Of a stretch of DNA of 20,164 nt, positions 1 through 10,641 are shown piece by piece (position 1 is the first letter of the stretch; each line of letters starts with the position of its first letter). The stretch is taken from NCBI GenBank assembly GCA_009733775.1, contig WOGZ01000472.1:1-20164 (forward strand), written 5' to 3'. The DNA is from Alectoria sarmentosa. Its lineage: Eukaryota; Ascomycota; Lecanoromycetes; Lecanorales; Parmeliaceae. The notes below the pieces were generated by a model. It searched no databases and was not told the DNA's origin. It saw only the letters and a program-made list of their open reading frames with translations. The position numbers were made by a program, and so were the translations under genes.

Positions 1-124
1 TGTTATATTTAAAATAAAGTTAAACAAAACTTAATGTTATTATATTTTCGAAAGATTTTAACAATGTTAAAAATCTGTTAAAAGATAATTATCATAAACA
101 TTTATATAATTGTCTTTTAACAAA

Positions 125-420
125 GTATTTAATTATGCTAGTAGCCCCTTAAGATATAATTTTTTAAAAATGATTAAAGCGCAATCGTTTTCGCAAAAAA
201 CGCTCAATTTCATATTCGCATCAAACACATTAACATTATTCATTATTTTATATGCGAAAAAGTCAATAATAATATTATGAATATTTAATATATTTTCATT
301 AATAAATAAATGATTAATAATCTTATTAAGATTTTATATCTCGATAAATTCGTTATTTTTCGCGATGTCTTTAAAGTAAAAACAATTTCACATCATTTAT
401 TCAAGATTATTTAAATCGTT
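125..420 (+). pseudogene. Copia RNase H C-terminus, degenerate (copy 1)
   Basis: The C-terminal end of the Copia-type RNase H that closes the Pol polyprotein. Read on the plus strand, 207-239 gives QFHIRIKHINI, the family's 'QFHxRTKHIDI' motif. After a one-base frame change near 240, 241-345 contains HYFICEKVNNN and then NNLIKIL at 316-336, matching 'ADGLTKxL', followed by a 'DKFxxFR' end motif. Just upstream, around 170-203, the phrase SAIVFAKN corresponds to the 'DNQSAIxLAKN' motif. Stops (TAA) fall where Q or W codons are expected, as RIP predicts. The coding strand is opposite to that of copies 3 and 4. It is dead. The family call rests on several ordered motifs. Confidence 0.78.
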
Positions 421-1552
421 ATTTTAAAGAAAACGTTTACAACGTTTAAAACGTTTGAATCGTCTCGTTATTATTATACGCTCTTAACTTTAAAAGAGCG
501 ATTTTATTAATTCTCACACTTCGAATAATCGATCAAATGATTAATCGAGATCGAAATTATTCGCAGAACCTCAATATTAATTTTAACGTATCAAAACTCC
601 GTTATATCGTTAATATCAAAAGTTGATTTATCGTTATTGCAACTATAATCACAATCTTTACAAACCTCTTTTCGAAAAACCTATTTTTATGTTCGATCCA
701 AATTTGAAATCAACGCCGTCGTTCAAAAGGTCGTTATCATCAAATTTTCGTTAAATGCCTTGCATATTCTCATCAAGATCATCATATTCATATTTTTTGA
801 AATACATATTCATGTCTCTTAAAATCATCGTATTGATGTTCTTAAACGTTATTGCCGTCATCATCATCATAAACATCGTCGTTATACACCGTCCGCATGC
901 ACATTATCAATCATTATTACCAAACATCAATATCTTAAAACGATCCCTACGAGCCTTATAATCGATCGCATACATATATACATATACATATACAATTCGA
1001 AATATTTCGTTCAATCGAAAAATTTATTCTCATATATATTTATTAATTATATATTAATCGATTTTTGATATATATTAAATAAATTGAAAATAAATTTATT
1101 AAAAAACGATTTTTCGTTAAAAAGTAAATTTTTTTTTATATAACATTATAACGAATATGTTCAAAAGAATATAATCGTTTTCAAATTTTCGATTTTCACT
1201 CTTTTTATCCGGCTTTGAACATCGCGAATTTCGAATCTCGTTTTTTAAAATTCGAATGTTTATAAAAAAAAGAGAATGATGCATAAAGGGTAAAAGTGAT
1301 TTATAAAATAAAAATGGTTCATAAAAAAAAAGTGATTATTCTTTTTCGAATTTTCATTCTTTTTATTCGTTTTTGAACATCGCGAGTTTCGAATCTCATA
1401 TTTAAAATTTAGATTTTTATGAGACGCATAAAAGATAAGGGAGATGTATAAAAATAATTTCACATTAATTATTCGACGTTAAATTCACTATAATTATTCG
1501 ACGCTCGATTCATTTTATTTATTCGACGTTCGATTTTTTTAAAAATATGCGT
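421..1552 (+). other. Copia 3' region downstream of pol (copy 1), noncoding or eroded ORF
   Basis: No credible gene. This is the element's 3' region between the RNase H end and the purine tract. It is shared with 1677-2306 (direct) and with 2500-3470 and 10013-11141 (inverted). The 68-codon open frame at 755-961 is one of several short isoleucine-rich frames that recur at the same place in each copy; see the finding on a possible third ORF. Near 1260-1450 a short sequence (tttttcgaattttcattctttttat, about 25 bp in all) recurs about 150 bp from its first occurrence, so this part carries local tandem repetition. The 1466-1540 stretch repeats 'ttattcgacg' three times and is the counterpart of the 53-bp repeats of copy 4. 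Confidence 0.55.
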
Positions 1553-1563
1553 GCGAAGGGGAA
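1553..1563 (+). other. Polypurine tract of Copia copy 1
   Basis: A purine-only run (gcgaaggggaa, apart from one C) lies directly before the LTR. Copy 4 has the equivalent gcgagcgaagggaag on the minus strand at 9985-9999, also directly before its 3' LTR. This is where plus-strand DNA synthesis is primed in LTR retrotransposons. Confidence 0.65.
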
Positions 1564-1676
1564 TATCGAAATTCAGGTCACGTGACACGAGCGCATGCGC
1601 TCGTAACATAAATCGCACTTTCCTTTATAGCACTTTTAAAGTAATACAATTAAGTGTTTTACATCATATTTTCACA
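1564..1676 (+). repeat. Copia 3' LTR, copy 1, with internal deletion (113 bp)
   Basis: Reverse complement of the 144-bp LTR found at 2307, 9841 and 17319. Both ends match ('atcgaaattcaggtcacgtg' at the start, 'taagtgttttacatcatatt' near the end, finishing in CA), but about 30 bp of the middle hairpin region is missing and replaced by the palindrome acgagcgcatgcgctcgt (1588-1605). The first dinucleotide reads TA where TG is expected, a G-to-A change. No target duplication can be assigned, since the other end of this element is outside the window. Confidence 0.78.
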
Positions 1677-2306
1677 ATTAAAACTCAATTTGAAATTAAT
1701 TTGTTATTATTACATTTATAATCATAATCTTTATAAACATTTATTTAAAAGATTCATATTTACGTACGATCTAAATTTGAGAATTGCGTTATTATTAATA
1801 AAATCGTTATCGTCAAATTTGTTTAATTACTTACGAGAATCCTTTAATAATATAATTTTCAAATGCTTTCAAATGTTTTTAAGCGTTATCATAATTATCA
1901 TATTTATGCTTTTAAGTATTATTGTCGTTATCATTATCATCGCAATGTATCGATCGCAATGTGTATACATTTTATCAATCATTATTATCAAACATCAATA
2001 TCTTAAAACGATTTTTATAAACCTTGCGATCGATCGCATATATGCATATATAATTCGAAATATTTCGTTCAATCGAAAAATTTATTTTCACATATGTTTA
2101 TCGATCGTGTGTTATTCGATTTTTGATATGCATTAAATAATTTGCAAATAAAATTTTCAGAAAACGATTTTTCGTCAAAAAGTGGATTTTTTTTTATATA
2201 TTATCATGACGAATATGTTTAAAAAAACATAATCGTTTTCAGATTTCGATTTTCTTCGAATTTTCACTGTTTCTATCCGATTTTGAACATCGCGAATTTC
2301 GAATTT
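1677..2306 (+). mobile_element. Copia 3'-region fragment, copy 2
   Basis: A second plus-oriented copy of the element's 3' region follows the copy 1 LTR directly, with no pol sequence before it. It parallels 600-1250 (direct) and is an inverted copy of about 2612-3240, so the last two could pair as arms of a 600-bp stem around the LTR at 2307. It ends abruptly at 2306, within the phrase 'cgcgaatttcgaat', where the LTR of copy 3 begins; copy 3 therefore probably inserted into it. The 160-codon frame at 1654-2136 spans LTR and 3' region, is rich in Ile, Phe and Leu, and is not a recognisable protein. Confidence 0.65.
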
Positions 2307-2450
2307 TGTCAAAATATGAAGTAGAAAACTTAATTATATTACTTTAAAAGTACTACGAAAGAAAAAGTGATTTATATACGAGCGCACTAAGTGCATATTA
2401 GTGCGCACGTGACCGTCAAGGCTTGACGTCATATGATCCGAATTTCAATA
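2307..2450 (-). repeat. Copia 3' LTR, copy 3 (144 bp)
   Basis: Begins TGTCAAAATATGAAGTA and ends TCAATA, where CA has become TA. It is the same length as the two LTRs of copy 4. It contains an inverted repeat at 2382-2406 (gcgcacta ... tagtgcgc), the 15-bp palindrome cgtcaaggcttgacg (2414-2428), and an overlapping TGACGTCA at 2424-2431. The last is the consensus of bZIP (ATF/CREB-type) sites, so it may be part of the LTR promoter; that is inference. Confidence 0.85.
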
Positions 2451-3479
2451 TTCTTTTTCGCTCGAATCTTCTTAGATCTGAATTTCGGGTTATAAGAGTG
2501 AAAATTAACGTCGAATAATAAAAGTGAATCGTAACGTCGGGTTATAAGCGTGAAAATATTTTATATTTTCTTTATCACTTCTTATACTCTTTAAGACTTT
2601 CAAAAATTAAACATAAGATTCGAAATTCGCGATATTCAAAATCGAATAAAAATAATGAAAAATCGAAGAAAAATCGAATTTTGAAAACGATTATATCCTT
2701 TTAAACATATTCGTCACGATGTCACATAAAAAAAATCCACTTTTTAACGAAAAACCGTTTTCTAACAAATTTATTTTCAGTTCATTTAATACATATCAAA
2801 AATCGAGCGATATATGATCGATAAATATATGTGAAGGTAAATTTTTCGATTAAACGAAATGTTTCGAATTGTATATACATATATGCGATCGATCGCAAGG
2901 TTTATAAAAATCGTTTTAAGATATTGATGTTTGATAATAATGATTAATAAGATGCATATAAATTGCGATCGATATATTGCGATAATAATGATGATAATAA
3001 TAACGACAATAACGTTTAAAAGCATAAATATGATAATTGTGATAACGTTTAAAAACATTTGAAATTCATGTTGCTGAAAAATTTCGTAAATAATTAAACA
3101 ATTTTGGTGATAACGATCTTTTTGATAATGATACAATTTTTAAATTTGAATCGCATATAGATATAAGTTTTTCGAAAAGAAACTCGTAAAGTTTATGATT
3201 ATAAATGCAATAACGACAAATTAATTTCAAATTGAATTTTGATAAATCGGAATTTGTTCGTAAAAGACGTTAAGGTTAATATTTAAGGTTTTGCGAATAA
3301 ATTTAATCGATCACTCAAAATGTGAAAATCAATGAAATCGCTCTTTGAAATTATTATAAACGTTGAATAATAATATTAAATTGATTTTACGAATAATAAA
3401 CGTTTTTTTAAAATTGAATAATAATTGCTTTTTTGAAATTATAATAACAATTTTTTTAAAATTAACGACGAGAGAACAT
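2451..3479 (-). other. Copia 3' region (copy 3)
   Basis: Lies between the RNase H end and the LTR. It holds one full unit (near 2503-2555) of the repeat that copy 4 has three times, and two units of the 33-bp repeat near 2998-3055. The 116-codon frame at 2786-3136 is on the element's coding strand and occupies the same place as short frames in copies 1, 2 and 4. It is dominated by Ile and Val, which AT-rich DNA produces readily, so I do not call it a gene. Confidence 0.55.
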
Positions 3480-6005
3480 TTATAAACGATGTTTTAATTC
3501 GATCAATTAACGAAATTTTTCGAATTTATTTTTAAAGAGAACCTTAATAAAATCGTCGATTATTTATTAATTAATAAAAATATATTTTAAAACGATATTC
3601 TCAATAATGACTTGTTGTCGTATATAATAATATTCAATGTTAATATGTTTAATACGAGCATAAAATTGAGGGTTTTTAATCAACGTTATAATATTTTAAT
3701 TATTATAATAAATCATTATTATTTAAAAACATTTAACGTTTAAATTGAATTGATTGAGGAATTCGCGTAATCAAATCATTTTTTTGATAATTTAAATTTG
3801 ATCGATATATTCGATTTCATAAATTGAAAATGTTATTATAAATTATTATTTGAAAAATTAATTAATTATCGCATTATTTATATTAAAAATATATTCAAAA
3901 ATGAAACGTCGAATATTTTGATTATTTGTTTAATTAACGTCGATATAATTTATAAAAAATTTAAAATCGCTTCGAAACATAAATTATCAATTTTTTATAT
4001 AATTAAAATATCGAAAAATGCGTTTAATTGCGTTTTAATAAAAAACATCAATATTTGAATCATATCAAAAGATCATTAAAATTGCGAAAACGATATTTGA
4101 ACGCGTGCTCAACATCGTATATATTAAAAAATCAACGATAAATTAATAAACATAACGAGATTTTTCAATAATCATAAAATTATTTTCAACGATATAAAAT
4201 TTATCGTTAATGATGAACGTTGAAATAATCATTAATTCAATTATATTATAATTAACAAAAAACTTTTCGATATAAATTGTTTATTTAAAACGTAAAATGC
4301 GATTAATACGATTTTTTACGATTATTATATCGAGATAATAAATGCATGAATTTAAATCGATTATCTCAAATTTTTCATAAAGCTTATTCTTGATCGTTTA
4401 AATATCGACTTCATCGAAACTTATAAATAAAATATCATTTATATAAATAACGATAATAATAATATCATTAATGAATATTGAAAAATCAATAACGATAAAT
4501 TTAAAATTCAATTTTTTGAAATACGTTGCGAGAATATTATATCAAATTTTCGAAAATTATTTCAAATCGTATAATGTTTTTATAAATTTATAAATTTTAT
4601 TCTTTTTATTTTTGATTTTAAAATTCATAAATTACATTATATAAATTATCTTCTCAACATCGTTATATAAAAAAACGATTTTAACATTCATTTATTTAAA
4701 ATTTTAATTCAAAATTTTCGTAAAAACGAAAATAACTTTATAATTTATAAATTTAATTATCGAAACGAAAATTTCGTTAAAGTCGATTTCTTTTCATTAT
4801 TCGAAATCACGAATTATTTAATGAATTTTATATCGTACGATCTCATCGATAAAATCTCTTTTAATTTTATAAATTTATTTATTTTTTAAAACACGCGTAT
4901 TCGAAAATAAATTTATCAAAATTCAAATATTATTAATAATAAGAAAATTAATTTCGTTTTATATAATTATTTGTTAATGCATTTTGCGATAAAAATTCAT
5001 TATAATCTTTTTAAAGTTTCGAAATTTATAAAGTTCAATGAAAGCGACTTTTATTAATAAAACGAGAAAATTCAAAATGAGATTTTAATATAATTTCATA
5101 ATTTCGAACGGTTTTATAATGAAAATAAAAATAAAAATTTTATTAATTATGAAGCGAATAGTAAATTTAAACGTTAATATAAATGAAAATAAAGAAATCG
5201 CAATATCGTTATTAAGCGTATTAAATAATTGTTTTATTATAAATTTCAAATCAAATGCGTTTAAAACGACGACTTTTGACGAAATTCTTTTTAAAATTAA
5301 AATGAAATTAAATAAATCATTAATTTTCTTTTCGACAATTGCATATTTCTTTTAACGCTTTTTTTTTTAAATTATAAATGAAAAAAAAAGATAAATAATT
5401 TTAATGCTCGATGTTTTTGATAAATTTACGTTTATTGCGATAAACGTTAATTTATTTTTCGACAATAACGATGTTTAACTCGAAAAAGATAAATTTAAAA
5501 AAGACGTTATCGATTTAATTAATATTAAAAATAATAATTATTTCATCGTTATTTAAAAATATATGATAATTCTTATCTTAATATCTTAAAAAGCGCTCTT
5601 TAACGACGCGATCTTGATACTTCTTTTAATCAATATTGCGAAAAATAATTCAATAATAATCGATTTGATCGATGATGCGTAAATGAAATATATTAAAAAA
5701 AAAATTGATATTAATCTTGAATAAGATAACATTACAATCGATAATAAATTAAATATTGCGAAAAATATTAATCGCTCGAACAAATTTTATTCAATATTTT
5801 TAAAACATTTTTTTTTTTAAACATAACGCTCACTTTACGTTGAATAATAACATTTAAACGCTTAAATTTATTATTCATTTGAAAATCATCAAACACGATG
5901 TCTTTTTAAATAATATCTTTAAATAATCAAAAAGTTTTCATTTAATAATTATCGAATTCAATATCGCAATTAATGCGAAAACGAGTATATTTATTATTAT
6001 CATTA
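3480..6005 (-). pseudogene. Copia Pol (integrase C-part, RT, RNase H), degenerate, copy 3
   Basis: Pol polyprotein remnant that once made cDNA and integrated it. The stop codon is at 3480-3482, the same position as in copy 4. The reverse transcriptase active-site box reads Y-I-N-D (4434-4445) where the family has Y-V-D-D, so the first catalytic Asp is now Asn through a G-to-A change. The flanks read IIIIVIYINDILFI, as expected. Sequence homologous to the integrase C-part runs from about 5560 to 6005, where similarity to copy 4 ends just past the region coding for the second catalytic Asp. Open frames on the opposite strand, such as 5119-5355, are shadows. Many in-frame TAA and TGA codons make it non-functional. 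Confidence 0.85.
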
Positions 6006-6840
6006 TTATATAAAAGAATAATGTAGAGCTGAGTTAAAATACCTTAAATTTGTATGTGCAGTCAATTATCAATCTGGCGTCACTTTCTATTTTGAATAAT
6101 GTTCGAGTAACGGCGTTTAAGTCTTCCGAGCGCTTTTATGAAAATTTTTATATAAAAATCTTACATTTTTTGCTCTTTATCCTTTCAAAGACAAAGTTTT
6201 TTTATAATTTCGTAAATTATAAAACTCGCTTTGCGCTTTTCAAAGACATAAAAATCATGAAGTTCGATTTATTATTCGTCAAATGAATAAATATTCGAAT
6301 ATCGATTTTAAAATCGTATTAAGCTTGTTCGAAACGATCAATATTTTTTTCATTTCAATTGTTTATTTGCTAAGACGCGTATAATCGTTATTCTTTTATC
6401 AATTTATCAATTAATCATTAATATAAATATATTCGATTTTAACACCTCTCGCTTAAACGTTATTAAATGTTTAAAACATATATACGTTTTCTTCTCGTTT
6501 TCTGAAGGCTTTATTAACGTCTTTAAAGGTTTTTTCGGCGATTTCGTTATTGTTGATAATCGAGAATAAAATCAAAATTAATAATTATTTATTATTATTT
6601 ATAAACGCGTAAAAAGACCTTTAAAAAGATTTCGAATAAACATTTCGCTTTTATAGTTATTATACTCTTAAGTTAATCGATCTTTATTCTTTCAAAACGC
6701 GTCCTTATTTTTTATCTTGTTTATCATCTTTTTTTTTCATTCAATGACGCATTTTTTACATTTTTGAATGATTGAAAAATGTTTTAATCGATGTAAAGCA
6801 TTCTTTGTTATGAGATTTATTAATAAATTTTCTTAATATC
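6006..6840 (+). other. Helitron 5' region or unknown sequence
   Basis: No recognisable domain. The stretch 6020-6140 is less AT-biased than its surroundings (tgtagagctgag, gtgcagtcaattatcaatct, ctggcgtcac). A 78-codon frame at 6050-6286 begins MYVQSIINLASLSILNNV; I do not recognise it and it could be the Helitron's 5' untranslated region, an N-terminal extension or a separate remnant. From 6541 to 6840 the frame that carries the later Helitron motifs can be followed with only TAA and TGA interruptions, so protein-coding ancestry may begin here. Confidence 0.4.
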
Positions 6841-9840
6841 GACTTTTTTAACAGTCCGCCTTTTAACTCTTTTTTGAAAATTATTTAATTTACTCAATTT
6901 ATTCAATTTTTAACAAGGTTAACAAATTATATTGCGCGTTATTTATATATTATAAAGTCTCTGCGACATGATTTTGATTTTATAAATCAAATTTGCGATC
7001 AATGTGATACGATATTATTTATAAATGAAATATTTGAATAATGTTGTGATAACGATAAGATTGAAATCGTTATATTTGAAATAAACGTCTTATAAAACGA
7101 TAATCAATACGACGATTAAAATGAGAATAAAGAGCATTATAAAATTAAAATGAATATAAATAATCTCATTAACCTCAATGAGCGTGATATTAATAACATT
7201 TTATATTTTTTGAAATTTAATATCATAATTCTGATCGATGAATATAAGAAATATCGCGTTTATAGCGTTCAATATAATAACGCCGTCTCGATGATCTCAC
7301 AACAAATCATTATTAATCATTTAATCGCTTCATTTACGTGTAAAATGTAAAACGTGATCATTATTCATATGTTTGTTTTGAAATCTTCAAAAAATGAGAA
7401 ATCGATTTTTAACCAAATTTACATCATGAATAACACTCAAAAACAATTTATAACACGATATGACTTTTTCTCGATCGCGTTTTTTATATTAATTATGTTA
7501 AATATAATTATTATAATAACATCAAATAAGTTTTATATTGAAAAATAATTATTTTTTTCAAAAACATTAATTTTTACATTATCGTTTTCAAAATGATATT
7601 TGAAAAATTAAAAGTCGATTTAATTACACGAGGTTATAAGTTATTATATGAAAATTCTTAACATTATAATTTACGCATTTATAATCATTTTATTTCAAAT
7701 AAGATCGTTATTGTTTAAAAGAGCGATATGAATAATTTATTAAATATGCTTGAAACGAGAGACGTTTTGATTAAGATTCAAAATCGCGATAAATATAATG
7801 TTTTATATTAACATCTCGTTTATATGTTATTGCGTTATTCTCTTATCTTCTCATTTAACGAATAATTATGATATAATAACATATTTATTATAAATGTTTT
7901 ATTTGATGAGAGTCTTTTTGTCAATCGAGATAATAATAATAATTTCGTTTTATAAATTAATGATTGAGGAGGTTTAAAGCGAATTACATTAATCTCTTTT
8001 TATAAATTTATTCCTTTATTTCTTCAAATTTATCAAATTAATTCTTTATAAATATCTTATATAAATTCATTTTATTAAATTCAATCGTCTTTTTCATTGC
8101 GGTAAATTGTTTTAATATTTCATTTACGATATATATGTGATTATTGAAAATAATCGATTTTATTAAATAAGGTAAAATTAAAAGATTATTCGAATTAACA
8201 TTTATTAAATAATTATTAATGCTCAAATCGATAAAGTTATCACGAACGTATAAATTAACAAATAATATATTATTCTTTTTTTTATATCAAGAAAATTCAC
8301 GATTTATGAAATAATTTTATTAAGATTATATAATCTTAATTATTAAATTTGATTAATCAAATATTTTCATTATCTTCATCTATAATTCAAAATGAATTAA
8401 GATCATTATTAATTTATTATTTGACGAATTAATTATCGATTGATTTGATTTGATAACAAGAATGTTTAAATTGAAATTGAAGATTTTTATAAACGATATT
8501 TTGAAAAAGAAGATGCTTGATAAGCTTTTTTTCATTTTTTTTAATAAATTTATTCATAATAAACCTTTTAAGAGCATATTAATTGAATAATTAATATAAG
8601 TCATAATTTTTAAAAATGCTTTTAATATCGTTTAGCTCTTTATATATCGTAATTCTTATTTATAAATCTTATAATGCTCTCAAATTTTTTCTTTTTATTT
8701 CGAAAATCGAATTACGATCGATTGAAATTTCGATAATTAATTTTAATTTTAATTGACTTTTGCGGGCAAAAAATCGAGTCTCGACGTATTATTATATTAT
8801 AAAATTTTAAAAACGAAAGTTATCGTATGCTCATATATTCATTATATTACATTTTAAAAATCGTTATTTAAACGTTAACGAGATAAACGTTATTATTAAT
8901 ATTAAAATCTTTAATTATATACGATTTTTCAATCTTTATATCATCGTGATTAAATATATAATTTATAATAATTATAATTATTACGTTATAAATAAAACGA
9001 ATATTATTTCATTTTATTAAAATTCGAATAAAAATGAATGCAATAAGCGATTTTTAAAGAAGTTCAACGATCACATTATTTTTAAATCAAACATCGAATA
9101 TTTTATTTATCGTCGACATAAATCTGTTATAATTTTAGAGAATAAATTTAAATAAAATTATTAAGTGATATTTTATAATTCGTATTTGTTAATTAAATAT
9201 AATGCTCACATCAATGTGAAAATATGCGTTAACGTTAAAGTTTGCAAATACATTTTCAAATACGTTCACAAAAATAACGATTAAATCAATTTTCGAATAA
9301 AGCGAATAAATGAAAACGATATAATAAATTCGATAAATGAAATTTAAAAATATCGAGACGCACGTTGAGTGAGGTCAATAAAGATTTATTAAAAAATATT
9401 TGATTTCAAATTATATAATCATAATCTTATTATAAAGCGATTATTTATTCACCTTTCAAATCAATAAATCGTGATCTTTAATAATGATTTTCAATTATTT
9501 AACATAATAATAATAAACGAACGTTAAATTTTTTTTATAATTTTTTTTCAATTAAATATACGACGTTAATAATAAAAACGATTAACAATTTTTTTTATAT
9601 TGATTTAACAAAACATTACGTTTAAAAGAAAAACATTTAAGACATTTGACAATGAAATTCACGTTAAAGATGCATCGATATTATTATGAAGATATATTAT
9701 ATCAATTTCAACGCAAACGAATTTTATTATTTACGTTTTCTTTTTTTGAACGTATCGAATCTTTTATTTTATAAAGATTTATGAATAATAAATGATGATC
9801 TTCTTTTAAGCTATTATGTCGTTTATATAATAAAAGATTT
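6841..9840 (+). pseudogene. Helitron RepHel protein, Rep part, degenerate
   Basis: Remnant of the rolling-circle replicase-helicase. Motifs in order on the plus strand: ICDQCDTILF then CC (6991-7047), a Cys cluster like the Helitron N-terminal zinc finger; YNNAVSMIS (7273-7299), compare 'YNxAxAxxS'; RDVLIKIQNRDKY (about 7758-7796) and LKRITLISFY (near 7975-8005); FNRLFHCGKLF (8080-8112), compare 'LFQQYIVDA'; RMFKLKLKIFINDILKKK (8459-8512), compare 'ARVFRLKLK'; KRKLSYAHIFIILH (8814-8855), the HUH motif, here Y-A-H because CAT became TAT; YNAHINVKIC (9198-9227); and KYIFKYVHK (9246-9272), the two-tyrosine motif with both Tyr kept. Frame changes near 7550-7630, 8030, 8450 and 8770 plus many stops make it dead. 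About 250 bp at 8520-8770 fits no Helitron motif and may be an insert or intron. The frame runs straight across the Copia insertion into 17463. Confidence 0.85.
9836..9840. repeat. Target-site duplication GATTT (left)
   Basis: Five bases directly before the left LTR of copy 4, identical to 17463-17467 directly after the right LTR. Copia integrases make 5-bp duplications, so this marks a genuine, complete insertion. Confidence 0.88.
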
Positions 9841-9984
9841 TGTCAAAATATGAAGTAAAACACTTAATTGTATTGCTTTAAAAGTATTACGAAAAAAAGA
9901 GCGATTTATGTACGAACGCATTAAGTGCATATTAATGCGCACGTGATCGTCAAGATTTAACGTTATATAATTCGAATTTCAACA
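9841..9984 (-). repeat. Copia 3' LTR, copy 4 (144 bp)
   Basis: TGTCAAAATATGAAGTAAAA at the left end, ending TTCAACA; same length and structure as 17319-17462 and 2307-2450. The TGACGTCA palindrome of the other LTRs is here TAACGTTA (9958-9965), a G-to-A and a C-to-T change symmetric on the two strands, and the cgtcaaggcttgacg palindrome is broken in the same way. Confidence 0.92.
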
Positions 9985-9999
9985 CTTCCCTTCGCTCGC
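9985..9999 (-). other. Polypurine tract of Copia copy 4
   Basis: On the minus strand this reads gcgagcgaagggaag, purine-rich and directly preceding the 3' LTR. The equivalent tract in copy 1 is at 1553-1563. It is the expected primer for plus-strand synthesis. Confidence 0.72.
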
Positions 10000-10037
10000 A
10001 TCTTTTTAAATTTAAATTTTAAATTATAAAAATGAAA

Positions 10038-10194
10038 ATCAACGTCGAATAATAAAAGTGAATCGAAACGTCGAATTATAATCGTGAAAAATCAACGTCG
10101 AATAACAAAAGTGAATCGTAATATCGAATTATAACCGTGAAAATTAATGTCGAATAACAAAAGTGAATCGTAACGTCGGGTTATAAAAGTGAAA
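10038..10194 (-). repeat. Three tandem repeats of about 53 bp in the Copia 3' region
   Basis: Units begin 'atcaacgtcgaataataaaa', 'atcaacgtcgaataacaaaa' and 'attaatgtcgaataacaaaa', each containing 'aaaagtgaatcg' and then a 'cgaattataa..gtgaaa' half. Copy 3 has one full unit at the equivalent place and copy 1 has a related array near 1466-1540. Copy number therefore varies between copies of the family, next to the purine tract. Confidence 0.8.
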
Positions 10195-10641
10195 TTATTT
10201 TATACTCCTTTATCACTCTTTATATTCCTTAAAACATTCAAATTTCAAAATATAAGATTCGAAATTCGCGATATTCAAAATCGAGTAGAAATAATGAAAA
10301 TGCGAAAAAAAATCGAAATCTGAAAACGATTATATTCTTTTAAACATATTCGCCACGATAACACATAAAAAAAATTCCACTTTTTGACGAAAAACCGTTT
10401 TTTGACAAATTTATTTTCAATTCACCTGATGCACATCAAAAATCGAACGATATATGATCGGTGAATATATGTGAGGGTAAATTTTCCGATTGAATGAAAT
10501 GTTCCGAACTGTATATGCATGCATGCGATCGGTCGCAAGGCTTACGAGGGTCGTTTTAGGGTACTGGTGCTTGGCAATAATGATTGATAAGGTGCATGCA
10601 AATTACGATCGATATATTGCGACAATAATGATGATGATGAT

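Larger units (their letters stand above)
1..1676 (+). mobile_element. Copia LTR retrotransposon, copy 1, 3' part only (runs off the left edge)
   Basis: This is the 3' portion of a plus-strand Copia element: the end of RNase H (about 130-420), a roughly 1.1-kb noncoding 3' region, a purine-rich tract ending near 1563, and an LTR at 1564-1676. The 3' region matches, in opposite orientation, the sequence next to the LTRs of copies 3 and 4, for example the block around 960-1140 with the repeated phrase 'gatcgatcgcata' and the run 'aaacgatttttcgt'. Its RNase H peptide differs from copy 4 by more than RIP-type changes, so it may be a sister subfamily or an older insertion. The 5' part lies outside the window. 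Confidence 0.8.
2307..6005 (-). mobile_element. Copia LTR retrotransposon, copy 3, 5'-truncated
   Basis: A minus-strand Copia copy aligned collinearly with copy 4: LTR 2307-2450, 3' region to about 3479, RNase H, reverse transcriptase and the C-terminal two thirds of integrase. The offset to copy 4 is 7534 bp at the LTR and about 7660 bp in pol, explained by repeat-number differences in the 3' region. Differences are mostly C/T and G/A, and copy 3 is generally the more AT-rich of the two, so it is older or more heavily mutated. Similarity stops near 6005 and the Helitron region follows; protease, gag and the 5' LTR are missing. Confidence 0.85.
6006..9840 (+). mobile_element. Helitron, left part (interrupted by Copia copy 4)
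   Basis: A plus-strand Helitron with RIP-type damage. Coding motifs of the Helitron Rep/helicase protein run in order from about 6900 to 9840 and resume at 17463 after the Copia insertion. The 5' end was not pinned: Copia copy 3 similarity stops near 6005 and the sequence at 6010-6060 shows no obvious 5'-TC terminus. Helitrons are rolling-circle DNA transposons that lack terminal inverted repeats and make no target duplication, so the boundary must come from comparison with another copy. Confidence 0.8.

Noticed and set aside
5119..5355. Plus-strand frame MKIKIKILLIMKRIVNLNVN, with a close relative at 12739-13020.
   Set aside because: It is antisense to the Copia Pol linker in both copies. 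The similarity between the two frames is inherited from the element, not evidence of a gene.
7150..7548. Two adjacent small genes (66 and 64 codons).
   Set aside because: They are neighbouring pieces of one Helitron frame separated by a stop codon; the YNNAVSMIS box and Cys cluster belong to the Rep protein.
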